A stretch of DNA of 64,000 nt from Thalassobacillus devorans (GCF_011761345.1 NZ_JAASRY010000002.1:496001-560000), one strand, 5' to 3'; shown: positions 53,829-63,732, numbered from the stretch's first letter. Numbers and translations: made by a program. The notes: generated from the letters alone by a model not told the origin.

Positions 53829-55160
53829 ATGAAATATGTCATTATAGGAGGGGACGCCGCCGGGATGAGTGCGGCCATGCAAATTGTAAGAAACAGTGAC
53901 AATCACGAAATTGTGACCTTTGAGAAAGGAAGCATTTATTCTTATGGCCAATGCGGTCTGCCTTATGCTATTGGCGGTGAAGTGGGTTCTACAGATGATT
54001 TGATTGCCAGAACACCTGAGACATTTCGGGAAAAGTATGGAATCGATGCAAGAACAAGGCACGAGGTTACCCGTGTTGATTGTGAACAAAAAGTAGTTCA
54101 TGGTACTAATCTGGATACAGATGAACCTTTTCAGGAAAGCTATGATCGATTATTGGTAGCAACCGGAGCCAGTCCTGTGTGTCCTCCATGGGAAGGAGTG
54201 GAACTGCCGGGAGTTTATCAGTTGAAAACCATTCCGGATGCCGAGAGGATTATGGAGTATATGGGGAAGGACATTAATAACGTGACCATAATCGGTGGAG
54301 GGTATATCGGACTTGAAATGGCAGAAAGCTTTGTCCACCTGAATAAAAATGTAAGAATTATCGAACGTGGCAGCCAGCTGGCTAAAATTTTCGATGAAGA
54401 TATGGCTGCTCATATCCACGAAGAAGCAGAAAAGCAGCATATACAATTAAATTTAGGAGAAAACGTCGAAGGATTCGAGGGGACAGACAAAGTGGAAAAA
54501 GTTGTGACAGATAAGGGATCCTATGACACGGATCTTGTGCTGGTGGCTGTAGGTGTAGCACCGAACACTTCTTTCTTAAGAGGCACCGGCCTCTACTTGA
54601 CTATTAAGGACGCCATACAAGTCAACGCTTATATGGAAACGAACATCAAGGATATATATGCGGCAGGTGACTGTGCTACCCAGTTCCACCGGATCAAGAA
54701 AAAAGATGACTATATTCCGCTAGGCACTCATGCTAATAAACAAGGTGGGATTGCAGGGTTGAATATGGCCGGTCGAACGAAAGCGTTTAAAGGAGTCGTA
54801 GGGTCGTCGATTATCAAATTTTGTGATTTGAACCTGGGCAGGACTGGTATTTCTGAGTCAGAAGCTCAACAAATGGACATTCCCTGTCACAGTGTAACCA
54901 TTAAAGCGACCGATAGGGCAGGCTATTATCCGGGTTCGGAAAAAATGACACTGAAACTGACTTATCATAAGGAAAATATGCAGGTGCTGGGGGTACAGAT
55001 TGTTGGAGGCGAAGGTGTTGATAAACGGATCGATGTGTTAGCGACAGCCTTATTCCACGAAATGACAACAGAAGATCTGCTTGATCTTGACCTTTCTTAT
55101 GCACCTCCTTTTAACGGAGTATGGGATCCATTACAGCGAGCGGCAAGAAAAGCGAAATAA
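53829..55160 (+). CDS. CoA-disulfide reductase-like pyridine nucleotide-disulfide oxidoreductase
   Basis: A 443-residue FAD/NAD(P)H enzyme. FAD motif VIIGGDAAGMSAAMQI opens the protein, the single redox cysteine C42 lies in YSYGQCGLPYAIGG, the NAD(P) motif is NVTIIGGGYIGLEMAE, and the second FAD motif DIYAAGDCA. One active cysteine instead of a CxxxxC pair marks the CoA-disulfide reductase / NADH oxidase / persulfide reductase class. It starts directly after the previous stop, with AGGAGGGA inside that gene. No rhodanese domain is fused. Confidence 0.88.
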   Translation: MKYVIIGGDAAGMSAAMQIVRNSDNHEIVTFEKGSIYSYGQCGLPYAIGGEVGSTDDLIARTPETFREKYGIDARTRHEVTRVDCEQKVVHGTNLDTDEPFQESYDRLLVATGASPVCPPWEGVELPGVYQLKTIPDAERIMEYMGKDINNVTIIGGGYIGLEMAESFVHLNKNVRIIERGSQLAKIFDEDMAAHIHEEAEKQHIQLNLGENVEGFEGTDKVEKVVTDKGSYDTDLVLVAVGVAPNTSFLRGTGLYLTIKDAIQVNAYMETNIKDIYAAGDCATQFHRIKKKDDYIPLGTHANKQGGIAGLNMAGRTKAFKGVVGSSIIKFCDLNLGRTGISESEAQQMDIPCHSVTIKATDRAGYYPGSEKMTLKLTYHKENMQVLGVQIVGGEGVDKRIDVLATALFHEMTTEDLLDLDLSYAPPFNGVWDPLQRAARKAK

Positions 55161-55163
55161 GGA

Positions 55164-55190
55164 AAGCCTCAGTCATAGTGACTGGGGCTT
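55164..55190. terminator. Hairpin between convergent genes
   Basis: AAGCCTCAGTCA...TGACTGGGGCTT, 11-12 bp with one wobble, no long T run. Confidence 0.6.
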
Positions 55191-55196
55191 CTGGTT

Positions 55197-55844
55197 TTAT
55201 GGTAATTCATTCAGGTCCTGGTAGATAAAATCGGGCTGTATACCTAAAGAAGGCCACTTTTGCTGGCTTCTGTTTACCCAGGCAGTTGAGAATCCGTAGT
55301 TTTTAGCGCCTGCAATGTCCCAAGGATTGCTTGAGAGGAATAAAATCTCTTTTGGATCTGCTATTTCCAATTGTCGGTGGGCAAATGCGTAAGCTTTTGG
55401 ATCGGGCTTATATATCTTTGGTTCATCTGCACTTAAAATAGAAAAAGTTTGATCAAGCTGATTATTTTTTAGTAATGGAAGGAGCATATCGTTGGTACCA
55501 TTCGAAAATATCGTCAAACGATGGTCAGGTAAATTTGTGGTAAGACGCTTCACCTCTTCAAACGGCTTTAGATGCCGATAAGCTTCCATCAATTCTTCCA
55601 ATCTCCCCGTATCATATTCTGCCTGATTAAATTCTAAAGCGTCGATAAGGGAGTGTCGGGTGATTTGATCGAAAGGCTGATAACTATCGATCAGTTGGCG
55701 GATCATAAAATAATGCACTTGTCTTTTTCGCCATTCCTGACTGACATCATGGCCTTTTTCGGGGTAAACTTCTTCCAGTTTTTCCGTGACAGAATGAACA
55801 TCAAACAAGGTACCATAAGCATCGAATAGATAAGCTTTAAACAT
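55197..55844 (-). CDS. Haloacid dehalogenase type II family hydrolase
   Basis: A 215-residue HAD hydrolase of the L-2-haloacid dehalogenase type. Nucleophile D8 in YLFDAYGTLFDV, motif II FSNGTND, lysine in IYKPDPKAYAFA, and the type II signature FLSSNPWDIAGAKNYGF with WVNR. It would hydrolyse L-2-haloacids or a similar small substrate; many annotated members have other activities. GGAGGAG precedes the ATG. Confidence 0.88.
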   Translation of the reverse strand: MFKAYLFDAYGTLFDVHSVTEKLEEVYPEKGHDVSQEWRKRQVHYFMIRQLIDSYQPFDQITRHSLIDALEFNQAEYDTGRLEELMEAYRHLKPFEEVKRLTTNLPDHRLTIFSNGTNDMLLPLLKNNQLDQTFSILSADEPKIYKPDPKAYAFAHRQLEIADPKEILFLSSNPWDIAGAKNYGFSTAWVNRSQQKWPSLGIQPDFIYQDLNELP

Positions 55845-56025
55845 GTAAACTCCTCCTTTTGGTTAAAATTTACCCTTGAGTGATACGATAAAACAGTAGG
55901 TTCACAAAATGTTCATGGGCGAAATATGTCTAATTGCTTCTTATATGGTAGAATATCATGATATGATTCGTATAGTTATGTAATTGGTCATCGAGTTCAT
56001 TCGACTGAAATAGAGGGATAAGCTG

Positions 56026-56916
56026 ATGCGAAAATTTTCAATTTTTACCGTTGTTTTTACTTTTCTCGCTTTAATATTAGGCAACCTGGTCGTTGCCACA
56101 GAATCCGGAGATGCTTGTGGAGCGGACTGGCCGTTCTGTAATGGCTCCCTGATACCAGTTTTTACTGATTATCACGTCGTGATTGAATATTCTCATCGAA
56201 TTTTCACTACTCTTCTGGGTGTTGTCATCTTGATTAACGCGGTTGGTGCCTTTATTACAAACCGTCAATCAAAAGCAGTACGATGGTTATCTATGCTTAG
56301 TTTTGGATTATTGATCTTCCAATCTGTTATAGGCGGTCTTAATGTATTATTAGGGACCCCTCCCGGCTTTTCTACATTCGATGTCATGTTCAGTCAGCTG
56401 CTCCTTGTGACGATGGTGTTGTTGAGCTACAGTCTGCATGAACGTGAATCTCCAGTAGAGCCTCATCATAGAGAAGCAGTTGCGATGAGTTATAAAGCTT
56501 TTACCGTAGGATTCCTGTTTTATATTTTTCAAACTGTGCTGGGTGCTTTTTTTAAGCACAGTCGTGCATCCAATGTAATCTTGGATATCCCGGCCCATGA
56601 ATATTTAATTACAAGCGAAAGTATCGCTAACGTGATCTATTCCTTACATTGGGTGGCTACCGTCATCGTGTTTGTAGCTGCTTTATGGTTTTTGATTTAT
56701 TCATCGAAATTCCGTTATCATCTGACATTAGCCTGGGCTTATATGATTTTTATTCTATTGAATGCCGTAGTCGGCATTATGATTGTTGTAACAAAGAATA
56801 CGGTCTTACTCTCATCCATCCATATGATTGTTTCGACGCTTACCATGATGGTTGGAGCCAGTGTACTTGGCGGTTATTGGTTCAAACTGAAAAAACGTCA
56901 TATTAAGAAAGCCTGA
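56026..56916 (+). CDS. ctaA: Heme A synthase CtaA
   Basis: A 296-residue membrane enzyme with eight segments that oxidises heme O to heme A for aa3-type oxidases. The extracellular cysteine pair C31/C38 (CGADWPFC) is the Gram-positive type, with E54 and H57 in VIEYSHRIF and further heme-ligand histidines in SLHWVATVIV and SIHMIVSTL. AGAGGGAT precedes the ATG. Its usual partner ctaB and the oxidase genes are not adjacent, so it may be a second or displaced copy. Confidence 0.9.
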   Translation: MRKFSIFTVVFTFLALILGNLVVATESGDACGADWPFCNGSLIPVFTDYHVVIEYSHRIFTTLLGVVILINAVGAFITNRQSKAVRWLSMLSFGLLIFQSVIGGLNVLLGTPPGFSTFDVMFSQLLLVTMVLLSYSLHERESPVEPHHREAVAMSYKAFTVGFLFYIFQTVLGAFFKHSRASNVILDIPAHEYLITSESIANVIYSLHWVATVIVFVAALWFLIYSSKFRYHLTLAWAYMIFILLNAVVGIMIVVTKNTVLLSSIHMIVSTLTMMVGASVLGGYWFKLKKRHIKKA

Positions 56917-56943
56917 ACACTGCTTGTAAGCCGTTCAGTCATT

Positions 56944-56980
56944 AAAAAGCCTGGAGTAGTTAAATTACTCCAGGCTTTTC
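56944..56980. terminator. Bidirectional terminator
   Basis: Perfect 14-bp stem AAAAGCCTGGAGTA/TACTCCAGGCTTTT with A and T tracts, between convergent ctaA and the helicase gene. Confidence 0.92.
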
Positions 56981-57026
56981 TTAGTTTTTTTGGTTTTAGT
57001 AAGGTTGCATTTCAAATAAAAGTGTT

Positions 57027-60000
57027 TTACATATCCAGTAGCTGGCGTATTTCGTCTTCTTTGAGGCTGGTCAGCATGGTTTCACCTGGTTGTATAATTT
57101 GATCAACGAGGTCCCGTTTTTTCTGCTGCAGCTGGTGGATACGTTCTTCAATCGTGCCTTCTGCCAACATACGAATGACTTGGACGACCTTTTTTTGCCC
57201 GATACGATGGGCGCGGCCGGCCGCTTGTTCCTCGATTGCTGGATTCCACCATAAGTCGTAAAGGATGACTGTGTCGGCTCCGGTAAGGTTCAGGCCGGTG
57301 CCACCAGCTTTCAGGGAAATAAAGAAGACATCTTTTTCTCCATCATTAAATCGGTCGACCTGTTCAAGGCGATCTTCCGATTTAGTACTTCCATCTAAAT
57401 AGAATGCCTCCACCCCCATCTGTTCCAGCTCGTTGTACATCAACTTCAACATACTGGAAAATTGAGAGAAAATGAGCAGGCGATGTCCTCCCTCTTTCAA
57501 TTCGGTAACAAGCTCTTTCAATTGTGTCAGCTTGCCAGATTCACCCTGGTAGTTTTCAAGAAACAGGCCTGGGTGACAACAAATCTGCCGCAGTCGTGTT
57601 AATCCTGCCAGGATTTCCAGCTTACCGCGTTGGAACCCTTTCGTTGCAATCGTCTCTTTGACTTCCGACTGGATTTTTTCCAGATATGCCAGATAAATCT
57701 GTTTTTGTTCTTTCGTTAATTCGGAATACTGAGTCGTTTCGATTTTATCGGGAAGTTCCTCAAGTACATCTTTTTTCAGTCGCCTTAAGATGAAAGGACG
57801 AGTAATCTGGGCGATTTTTTCCGGTTTCATGGCAAGGAATTTTTTCTTATTTGTATAGAACCCAGGCATAATTGTTCGGAATATCGACCATAATTCGTTA
57901 AGCGAGTTTTCAATCGGTGTTCCGCTTAGAGCGAAGCGATGGGTGGCTTTGATTGAACGTGTTGCCTGTGCGGTTTTGGTTTGTTCATTTTTAATTGCTT
58001 GGGCCTCATCCAAAATCATCGTATGGAACTTCTTATCCGAATAAGCGGAAATGTCCTGTCGCAATAACGGATAGGAGGTAATGATGATATCATTCTTTTC
58101 AGAAGCATCAAGCAGGCTTTGTCTGGTCTCTGGATCACCGGATATCGCCTGTGCCGTAAATGCGGGGGCAAATCGCTCGATTTCTTTTTTCCAGTTAAAA
58201 ACAAGGGAGGCGGGTGCAACGATCAATGCTGGCTCTTTCATATGCCCTTCTTGTTTTTCAGAAAGGAGAAAAGTTATGCTCTGCAATGTTTTTCCCAACC
58301 CCATATCATCGGCAAGAATGCCCCCCATCCGATAGGTAGCCAGCGTTTTCATCCATCGGAACCCAGTCAATTGATAGTCGCGTAAGTCAGCATTTAAATT
58401 GACTGGTACCGCGACTTCATAGGTAGAAGGATCCCGCAGACGGCTGAGCAAAGCATCAAAATCAGCGTTGCGTTCTTCTTTGGTGGTATGCAAAACTTCA
58501 TCCACTTGCATACTTCTGGCTTGTGCTACCTGGACGTGGTTGGCATCGATATCTTCGGTTTCAAGCTCAAATTCATCCGCGAGCCTTCGAAACCTGTCAA
58601 AGGCCGGTGTGTCCAGTGCAAGTAATGCCCCTTCTGATAATTTATAATATCGTTTCTTTTCAATGACAGCTTTCATCACTTCGGAAATATCATCGGTTGT
58701 GATTCCATCCATAGAGAAGGCGATATCAAGCCAATTCCCTTCTTGAGACATTTCAATGGCAGGGACAAGTTCGGTTTCCGAAAACTTGAGCATGTTTTTG
58801 ACCGCCCCTGACAGGTAAACATCTGCCAATTGTTTTAGTCTTGGAAGCTGTTCCATAAGGAAGTAGAAAATTTCGTCTTCATCCGTCAGGTGGATATGTT
58901 CGCCATCAAACTTGAATTCGCTCATTTCAATGACATGCATAATAGCATTTTCCTCAGTGGTGTTCCTTTGTATAATCCTATCCCCTTCCGGTTCGGCAGC
59001 GAGAAAGGGGCGCAGCTGATAATCACCGTAATTAAAGTATAAATCAGCAGTGAGGGCACCTTCATGAATATCGAGGTAGACTTCCGCTTTTAATGGTTCA
59101 CGTACTACCGTTTCCTTAACCGGTCCGGCATAATAAACAGTTGCAATTTTTTCTAACGCAGGCATTACTTCTGAGAGAACCGGTTCCATATATTTACGTG
59201 AAATCGTATGATTTCCGTTTGAGCGATAAGGCAATACACTCATGATATTTTCGTAAATAGACTTCTGCTGATCGGTAATTTTATAGAACTCCGCGTCACG
59301 GTAAAGCAAGCTGTAGGTAGATAAATATACATACTGCTTCAAATCGGAAAGGTGAAGCTGAAAGTTTTCATTATCCTTTGTCACTTCAATGGTGAACGGA
59401 GGAAGTTCATCATGCAGCGTCCATTGGTCATGATTGGCTTTTATCTCATGAAGACTGCTGTCACGTTCAGCCAGCCTGTCCAGCAAAGATTCGGCAAAAG
59501 CAGGCGGGATGGTTAAACGCCGCTTTTCTGCGGAGTGATTCCAGTACGAATCTTTATAGAACTGTTCCTGATGAACTATTTTTTGAAGCGTTTGAAAAAT
59601 CTCCAGGTCATTCTCCTCTAACCGATGTTCTTCCGGCCGGTAGCTGAATTTATTGGTAATAGCATAAGGCTTTTTCTCAAGAATATGCTCCAGCAACTCT
59701 CCTAAGTCTTTAATGACATATAGATAATTGTTGCCAAGCTTCATTTCCAGGCCAAGAATGTTTTTTCCCATTGCTGTTTGCAGATGAAGCTGATAATGGA
59801 CGTGCAGAGGCACGCGCTCATTGAAAGCCTGCTGCTCTTGAGACTGGTGCACGAATACTTCTGTCAACCGCTTAGAAAAATGATCGCGATCGATCGGTAA
59901 GAATTGAGATTCATATGTTTCTGTTTTAATATCCTTTAAGCCTGATTCCTTCAATGCATGATCCCTGATGGCCAGCAAGACAGCAGCTATATGTTTGCAG

Positions 60001-60239
60001 CTGTAAAAACTGCTGTAAGCAGGGCATTCGCATTTTGCTTCCAGGTCGTCATCATCAAAGAAAAACACGCGAACTTCGTAGTCCTCGGTACCTGTAACGA
60101 CTGCACGCCATGAATTAATCGCAGCGTTATGAGTTAATCCATGTACCTTTCCTCCGTTGTAATAACGAAGACCTCTAGTATAAAAGGTATTGCCGGTAAG
60201 TTTTTTGATATCCTTCGGTTCCAGTAAATATGACTGCAT
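57027..60239 (-). CDS. SNF2-family helicase with SWIM zinc finger
   Basis: A protein of about 1070 residues. N-terminal SWIM zinc finger (CECPAYSSFYSCKHI, near residue 70), a long SNF2-associated region, then the SNF2 motor with DDMGLGKTLQSI, ILDEAQAIKN and LSGTPIENSLNELWSI, and a helicase C-terminal domain with FISLKAGGTGLNL and AAGRAHRIGQKK. These RapA/SNF2 proteins act on nucleoprotein or RNA polymerase complexes; the target here is unknown. Start 60239 is preferred over 60263: a TATAAT at 60276-60281 (minus) leaves only about six bases before 60263. Confidence 0.9.
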   Translation of the reverse strand: MQSYLLEPKDIKKLTGNTFYTRGLRYYNGGKVHGLTHNAAINSWRAVVTGTEDYEVRVFFFDDDDLEAKCECPAYSSFYSCKHIAAVLLAIRDHALKESGLKDIKTETYESQFLPIDRDHFSKRLTEVFVHQSQEQQAFNERVPLHVHYQLHLQTAMGKNILGLEMKLGNNYLYVIKDLGELLEHILEKKPYAITNKFSYRPEEHRLEENDLEIFQTLQKIVHQEQFYKDSYWNHSAEKRRLTIPPAFAESLLDRLAERDSSLHEIKANHDQWTLHDELPPFTIEVTKDNENFQLHLSDLKQYVYLSTYSLLYRDAEFYKITDQQKSIYENIMSVLPYRSNGNHTISRKYMEPVLSEVMPALEKIATVYYAGPVKETVVREPLKAEVYLDIHEGALTADLYFNYGDYQLRPFLAAEPEGDRIIQRNTTEENAIMHVIEMSEFKFDGEHIHLTDEDEIFYFLMEQLPRLKQLADVYLSGAVKNMLKFSETELVPAIEMSQEGNWLDIAFSMDGITTDDISEVMKAVIEKKRYYKLSEGALLALDTPAFDRFRRLADEFELETEDIDANHVQVAQARSMQVDEVLHTTKEERNADFDALLSRLRDPSTYEVAVPVNLNADLRDYQLTGFRWMKTLATYRMGGILADDMGLGKTLQSITFLLSEKQEGHMKEPALIVAPASLVFNWKKEIERFAPAFTAQAISGDPETRQSLLDASEKNDIIITSYPLLRQDISAYSDKKFHTMILDEAQAIKNEQTKTAQATRSIKATHRFALSGTPIENSLNELWSIFRTIMPGFYTNKKKFLAMKPEKIAQITRPFILRRLKKDVLEELPDKIETTQYSELTKEQKQIYLAYLEKIQSEVKETIATKGFQRGKLEILAGLTRLRQICCHPGLFLENYQGESGKLTQLKELVTELKEGGHRLLIFSQFSSMLKLMYNELEQMGVEAFYLDGSTKSEDRLEQVDRFNDGEKDVFFISLKAGGTGLNLTGADTVILYDLWWNPAIEEQAAGRAHRIGQKKVVQVIRMLAEGTIEERIHQLQQKKRDLVDQIIQPGETMLTSLKEDEIRQLLDM

Positions 60240-60427
60240 AATGAGCATCCTAACTGATTGCATTATTTACGTTCTATTATATCAGGGATGGCAAATCATT
60301 TCTCAGCTTGTTAGTGATAATTTGTTTCATTCTAAACAGGTGATAACTCTCAATAAATAATTAGAATCACTATCTACAATTCATTCACAAGTACGCCATG
60401 AAGTATACACATTTTGACCTATTGTGC

Positions 60428-60441
60428 GTGATTCCTATCAC
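60428..60441 (+). promoter_or_regulatory. FNR/CRP-like operator of nirK
   Basis: GTGAT-TCCT-ATCAC is a perfect dyad with the TGAT-N4-ATCA core of FNR/NNR-type sites. Its centre (60434.5) lies 41.5 bases before the start site predicted from the -10 at 60464, the exact class II activator position. Confidence 0.7.
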
Positions 60442-60463
60442 ACTGCCCAGCAAGTTATGTAGA

Positions 60464-60469
60464 TAAAAT
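60464..60469 (+). promoter_or_regulatory. -10 element of nirK
   Basis: TAAAAT, with no good -35, as expected for an activator-dependent promoter. Confidence 0.5.
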
Positions 60470-60496
60470 TAAGATGAAAAGATGAGGAAACCAAAG

Positions 60497-60585
60497 AGCC
60501 GACTAATTTCGAAACTTTTGATTAAAAAAGTTTGTTATCGGCCCGCATCAATCCTTATTCATCTCCTCTTCTTTTCATGAAGAGG
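60497..60585 (+). promoter_or_regulatory. Structured leader of nirK
   Basis: Two hairpins can form. The first has outer pairs GCCGA/TCGGC and inner AAACTTTT/AAAAGTTT (about 60497-60541). The second is CCTCTTC (60565-60571) with GAAGAGG (60579-60585), ending 17 bases before the ribosome-binding site. Function unknown. Confidence 0.45.
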
Positions 60586-60614
60586 GCTTAAATAAAACTA
60601 AAGAGGTGAATGCA

Positions 60615-61682
60615 ATGAAAAAGTTGGCAGTTTGGATCGGATTCCTTTTCTTGCTCGGATTGTTTGCGGGTTGTGCCCAGTCAGGAAATGACTCAGCAGA
60701 AAAAGGTGATACAGATGCAGGTGGAAAAGTGGAAGCGGCATCGGGTGAGGGAGTAGAGGCAATTAAACCGCATCAGGATTTGAACCAGGAACCTGTGCCA
60801 TTGAAAGTAGAACGAGTCGGGGAAAATGAAGTCAATGTCGAAATGACCGCTCAAATAACAGATATTGAAATTGAAAAGGATTATTTTTATAAAGCTTGGA
60901 CGTTCAATGGCGAAGCTCCTGGACCGGTTGTCGTCGTAGAAGAAGGAGATATGATCAACTTCACTTTGAAAAATATGGACCCTGCTATCCCACACAGTAT
61001 GGACTTTCATGCTGTTCATACCGCTCCATCGAAGAACTTCGCAAATGTTGAACCTGACGAAACAGGTACCTTCCGTTTTCCTGCTACGAAACCTGGGGTA
61101 TTCATGTACCACTGTGGCACCAGCCCGGTTTTGAGCCACATCGCAAATGGCATGCATGGAACGATTATCGTAAAACCGAAAGATGGCTATCCAAATGATG
61201 ATGTGATCGATCGTGAATTCATCATGATTCAAAACGAATGGTATAAATATAACAATCTTGACGACTTTTCCAATGGGGAACCAAGCCAGGTTGTATTTTC
61301 AGTCAAATCATTTGACGAAGATGGCCGCAACACTAACGGAGACACTTTTTCCCTAAAAGATGAACCACTTCTCGCGAAAGTTGGAGATCGCATCCGAATG
61401 TATATTAACAACGTGGGACCTAATGAAGTCAGCTCTTTCCATGTAGTGGGGACCATTTTCGATGACGTCTATATGGATGGCAATCCATATAACCACTTCC
61501 AAGGACTGCAAACTGTGATGCTTCCGGCCAGTGGAGGTGCTGTAGTGGAATTCACGGTAACAGAGGAAGGAAGCTATCCGATTGTCACGCATCAGTTCAA
61601 CCACGCTCAAAAGGGAGCGGTGGCTATTTTGAAGGTGACAGAAACAGGAGAAGATGACGGCAAAGCAACTATGAGTCATTGA
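60615..61682 (+). CDS. nirK: Copper-containing nitrite reductase NirK (lipoprotein)
   Basis: A 355-residue two-cupredoxin enzyme reducing nitrite to nitric oxide outside the membrane. The lipobox LFAGC places the lipid on C20. The catalytic copper site is seen in PHSMDFHAV (Asp and His), YHCG and the C-terminal THQFNHAQKGA region plus SFHVVGTIFD. The type 1 site uses the cysteine in YHCGTSPVLSHIANGMHG with its following His and Met. ATG 60615 has AGAGGTGA upstream. An FNR-like site fits low-oxygen induction. No nitric oxide reductase gene lies in the window. Confidence 0.93.
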   Translation: MKKLAVWIGFLFLLGLFAGCAQSGNDSAEKGDTDAGGKVEAASGEGVEAIKPHQDLNQEPVPLKVERVGENEVNVEMTAQITDIEIEKDYFYKAWTFNGEAPGPVVVVEEGDMINFTLKNMDPAIPHSMDFHAVHTAPSKNFANVEPDETGTFRFPATKPGVFMYHCGTSPVLSHIANGMHGTIIVKPKDGYPNDDVIDREFIMIQNEWYKYNNLDDFSNGEPSQVVFSVKSFDEDGRNTNGDTFSLKDEPLLAKVGDRIRMYINNVGPNEVSSFHVVGTIFDDVYMDGNPYNHFQGLQTVMLPASGGAVVEFTVTEEGSYPIVTHQFNHAQKGAVAILKVTETGEDDGKATMSH

Positions 61683-61693
61683 TAGGAAGAGCA

Positions 61694-61875
61694 GTGCGTT
61701 ATATTGATGTGGTAGATATCGCGATGGCAGAATTAAAGCGGATGATACACTTACTGGTTTATATCAGACTTATCAAGCCCATAACCTGGAAGAAGTTTTT
61801 TTGAAGATGATGGACATCGAACTTGTACCCCATAACAGAGAGATACCTGAAAGGAATGGGCAGAAGGCCGATTGA
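61694..61875 (+). pseudogene. ABC-transporter remnant behind nirK
   Basis: Two short frames overlap here. Frame A (61694-61804, GTG start five bases after AGGA) encodes 36 residues beginning MRYIDVVDIAMAELKRM, resembling the start of an ABC-2 type permease. Frame B (61708-61875, no start) contains DDTLTGLYQTYQAHNLEEVF and LKMM, resembling the extreme C-terminus of ABC ATPases (LEEVFLKL). Neither is complete. A collapsed ATPase-permease pair left by deletion is the simplest reading; the permease part is the less certain. Confidence 0.5.
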
Positions 61876-61924
61876 TTTTCCACCGGTTTTGTGCTATTTT
61901 TCAAGATATGGAGTTGTCATATAC

Positions 61925-61964
61925 AAAGCCGCTCCAGGCCATGTATGCTGGGAGCGGCTTTTTT
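61925..61964 (+). terminator. Terminator of the nirK region
   Basis: AAAGCCGCTCC...GGAGCGGCTTT with an inner AG/CT extension, then a T run. The remaining 61965-62086 sequence is AT-rich without clear features. Confidence 0.9.
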
Positions 61965-62100
61965 GCTTTCAGTAATATTATTGAAAGATTTATTTATGCG
62001 AGGAATAATAATATGGAGTTGAAAAGACCGATGTGATTTTATATCCTGCCTGACATAAACGAATGAAAATTTTAGAGAAGATAAATTGGAGGATATAAAT

Positions 62101-63687
62101 ATGAGTATAAATGAAGAAATGAATAAACGGCGAACTTTCGCTATCATCTCTCACCCGGATGCGGGTAAAACCACGTTGACTGAAAAATTATTAGTCTTCG
62201 GTAATCTGATTCGCTCAGCTGGTACAGTAAAAGGAAAAAAATCCGGTAAGTTCGCTACTTCTGATTGGATGGAAATTGAAAAGCAACGGGGAATTTCTGT
62301 AACTTCAAGTGTAATGAACTTCCCATATCGGGATTATCAGGTGAATATTCTCGATACCCCGGGCCACGAAGATTTCAGTGAAGATACGTACCGGACATTG
62401 ACAGCCGTGGACAGTGTGGTCATGATTATCGATGCCACTAAAGGAATTGAAGCTCAAACTTTGAAATTGTTCAAGGTCTGTAAAATGCGGGGGATTCCAA
62501 TCTTCACTTTTATTAATAAGCTGGACCGGGAAGGTAGAGAGCCTTTTGAATTAATGGAGGAAATCGAGGAAGTTCTCGATATTGAAACCTACCCGATGAC
62601 ATGGCCGGCAGGAATGGGCAAGCGGTTCCTTGGAGTATTCGACCGCCATCATGAACAATTCATCTCTTATAGTGGCAACGAGGAAGAAACATATATTCCT
62701 TATTCTGACTTGGAAAAACCTGAACACCAGGAATTAGTCGAACATCCTACCTATCAGGAAACTCTTGAAGAATTAATGCTGCTTGATGAAGCGGGCGACG
62801 AATTCAGCATGGAAAAAGTGATGCGTGGAGACCAGACACCTGTTTTCTTCGGCAGCGCGTTAGCACCTTTTGGGGTGGAAGGCTTTTTCGATACGTTCAT
62901 CGATATGGCACCTGCCCCGGCGCCACGTCGTTCTACGGAAGGCATCGTGTCACCAGACGATCCGGAGTTTTCCGGGTTCATTTTCAAAATCCAGGCCAAC
63001 ATGAATCCCCAACATCGAGACCGTGTCGCTTTTGTACGGATATGCTCTGGAAAGTTTGAGCGGGGGATGAACGTAACCTTGGGACGTACGGGAAAAACTT
63101 TTAAACTGGCACAATCTCAGCAGTTTGTCGCTTCCTCAAGAGGAACAATAGAGGAAGCTTATGCCGGCGACATTATCGGCATCTACGACCCGAACGTTTA
63201 TCGGATCGGCGATACAATTTTAACGGGAAAAACCAACTTTGAGTATGACGAACTGCCGCAGTTCCCACCGGAAGAATTCAAAAAAGTTACTGCAAAGAAC
63301 GTCATGAAATCAAAACAGTTCAAAAAAGGAATTGAGCAGCTCGTCCAGGAAGGCGCCATTCAGTTGTTCAAGCGTTATCGATTCGAGGACTATATCCTTG
63401 GAGCCGTCGGTCAATTGCAATACGACGTATTCGAATATCGGATGAAAAACGAATATAACGTTGAAGTCGAGCTTCAGCCACTGGGAGAACGCATTCCCCG
63501 CTGGCTTAAAGAAGGTCAGGTCGATGAGTCACTGTTCGACGAACGAAATATGCTAGTGCAGGATCGGGAAGGGAACCCGCTCGTTTTATTCAAAAACGAT
63601 TTCTCCCTGCGCTGGTTCCAGGACAAAAATCCTGATGTTGATCTGATTGATTTGTTTGAAGTGAATCAGTACGATCAATCATATTAA
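62101..63687 (+). CDS. prfC: Peptide chain release factor 3
   Basis: A 528-residue translational GTPase that recycles RF1/RF2 after termination. G1 [16 protein letters not shown]2 region [15 protein letters not shown]3 [13 protein letters not shown]4 [10 protein letters not shown], and the RF3 C-terminal [17 protein letters not shown] 62101 has GGAGG nine bases upstream; the TTG at 62086 lies before that site. RF3 is not universal in Bacilli, and here it is in the accessory stretch before uvrB. Confidence 0.95.
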   Translation: MSINEEMNKRRTFAIISHPDAGKTTLTEKLLVFGNLIRSAGTVKGKKSGKFATSDWMEIEKQRGISVTSSVMNFPYRDYQVNILDTPGHEDFSEDTYRTLTAVDSVVMIIDATKGIEAQTLKLFKVCKMRGIPIFTFINKLDREGREPFELMEEIEEVLDIETYPMTWPAGMGKRFLGVFDRHHEQFISYSGNEEETYIPYSDLEKPEHQELVEHPTYQETLEELMLLDEAGDEFSMEKVMRGDQTPVFFGSALAPFGVEGFFDTFIDMAPAPAPRRSTEGIVSPDDPEFSGFIFKIQANMNPQHRDRVAFVRICSGKFERGMNVTLGRTGKTFKLAQSQQFVASSRGTIEEAYAGDIIGIYDPNVYRIGDTILTGKTNFEYDELPQFPPEEFKKVTAKNVMKSKQFKKGIEQLVQEGAIQLFKRYRFEDYILGAVGQLQYDVFEYRMKNEYNVEVELQPLGERIPRWLKEGQVDESLFDERNMLVQDREGNPLVLFKNDFSLRWFQDKNPDVDLIDLFEVNQYDQSY

Positions 63688-63692
63688 ATAGA

Positions 63693-63732
63693 AAAGAAGC
63701 GATACCCGAAACTAGGGTTTTCGCTTCTTTTT
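63693..63732 (+). terminator. Terminator after prfC
   Basis: AAAGAAGCGA...TCGCTTCTTT stem with an inner ACCC/GGGT block, then T. Confidence 0.85.
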
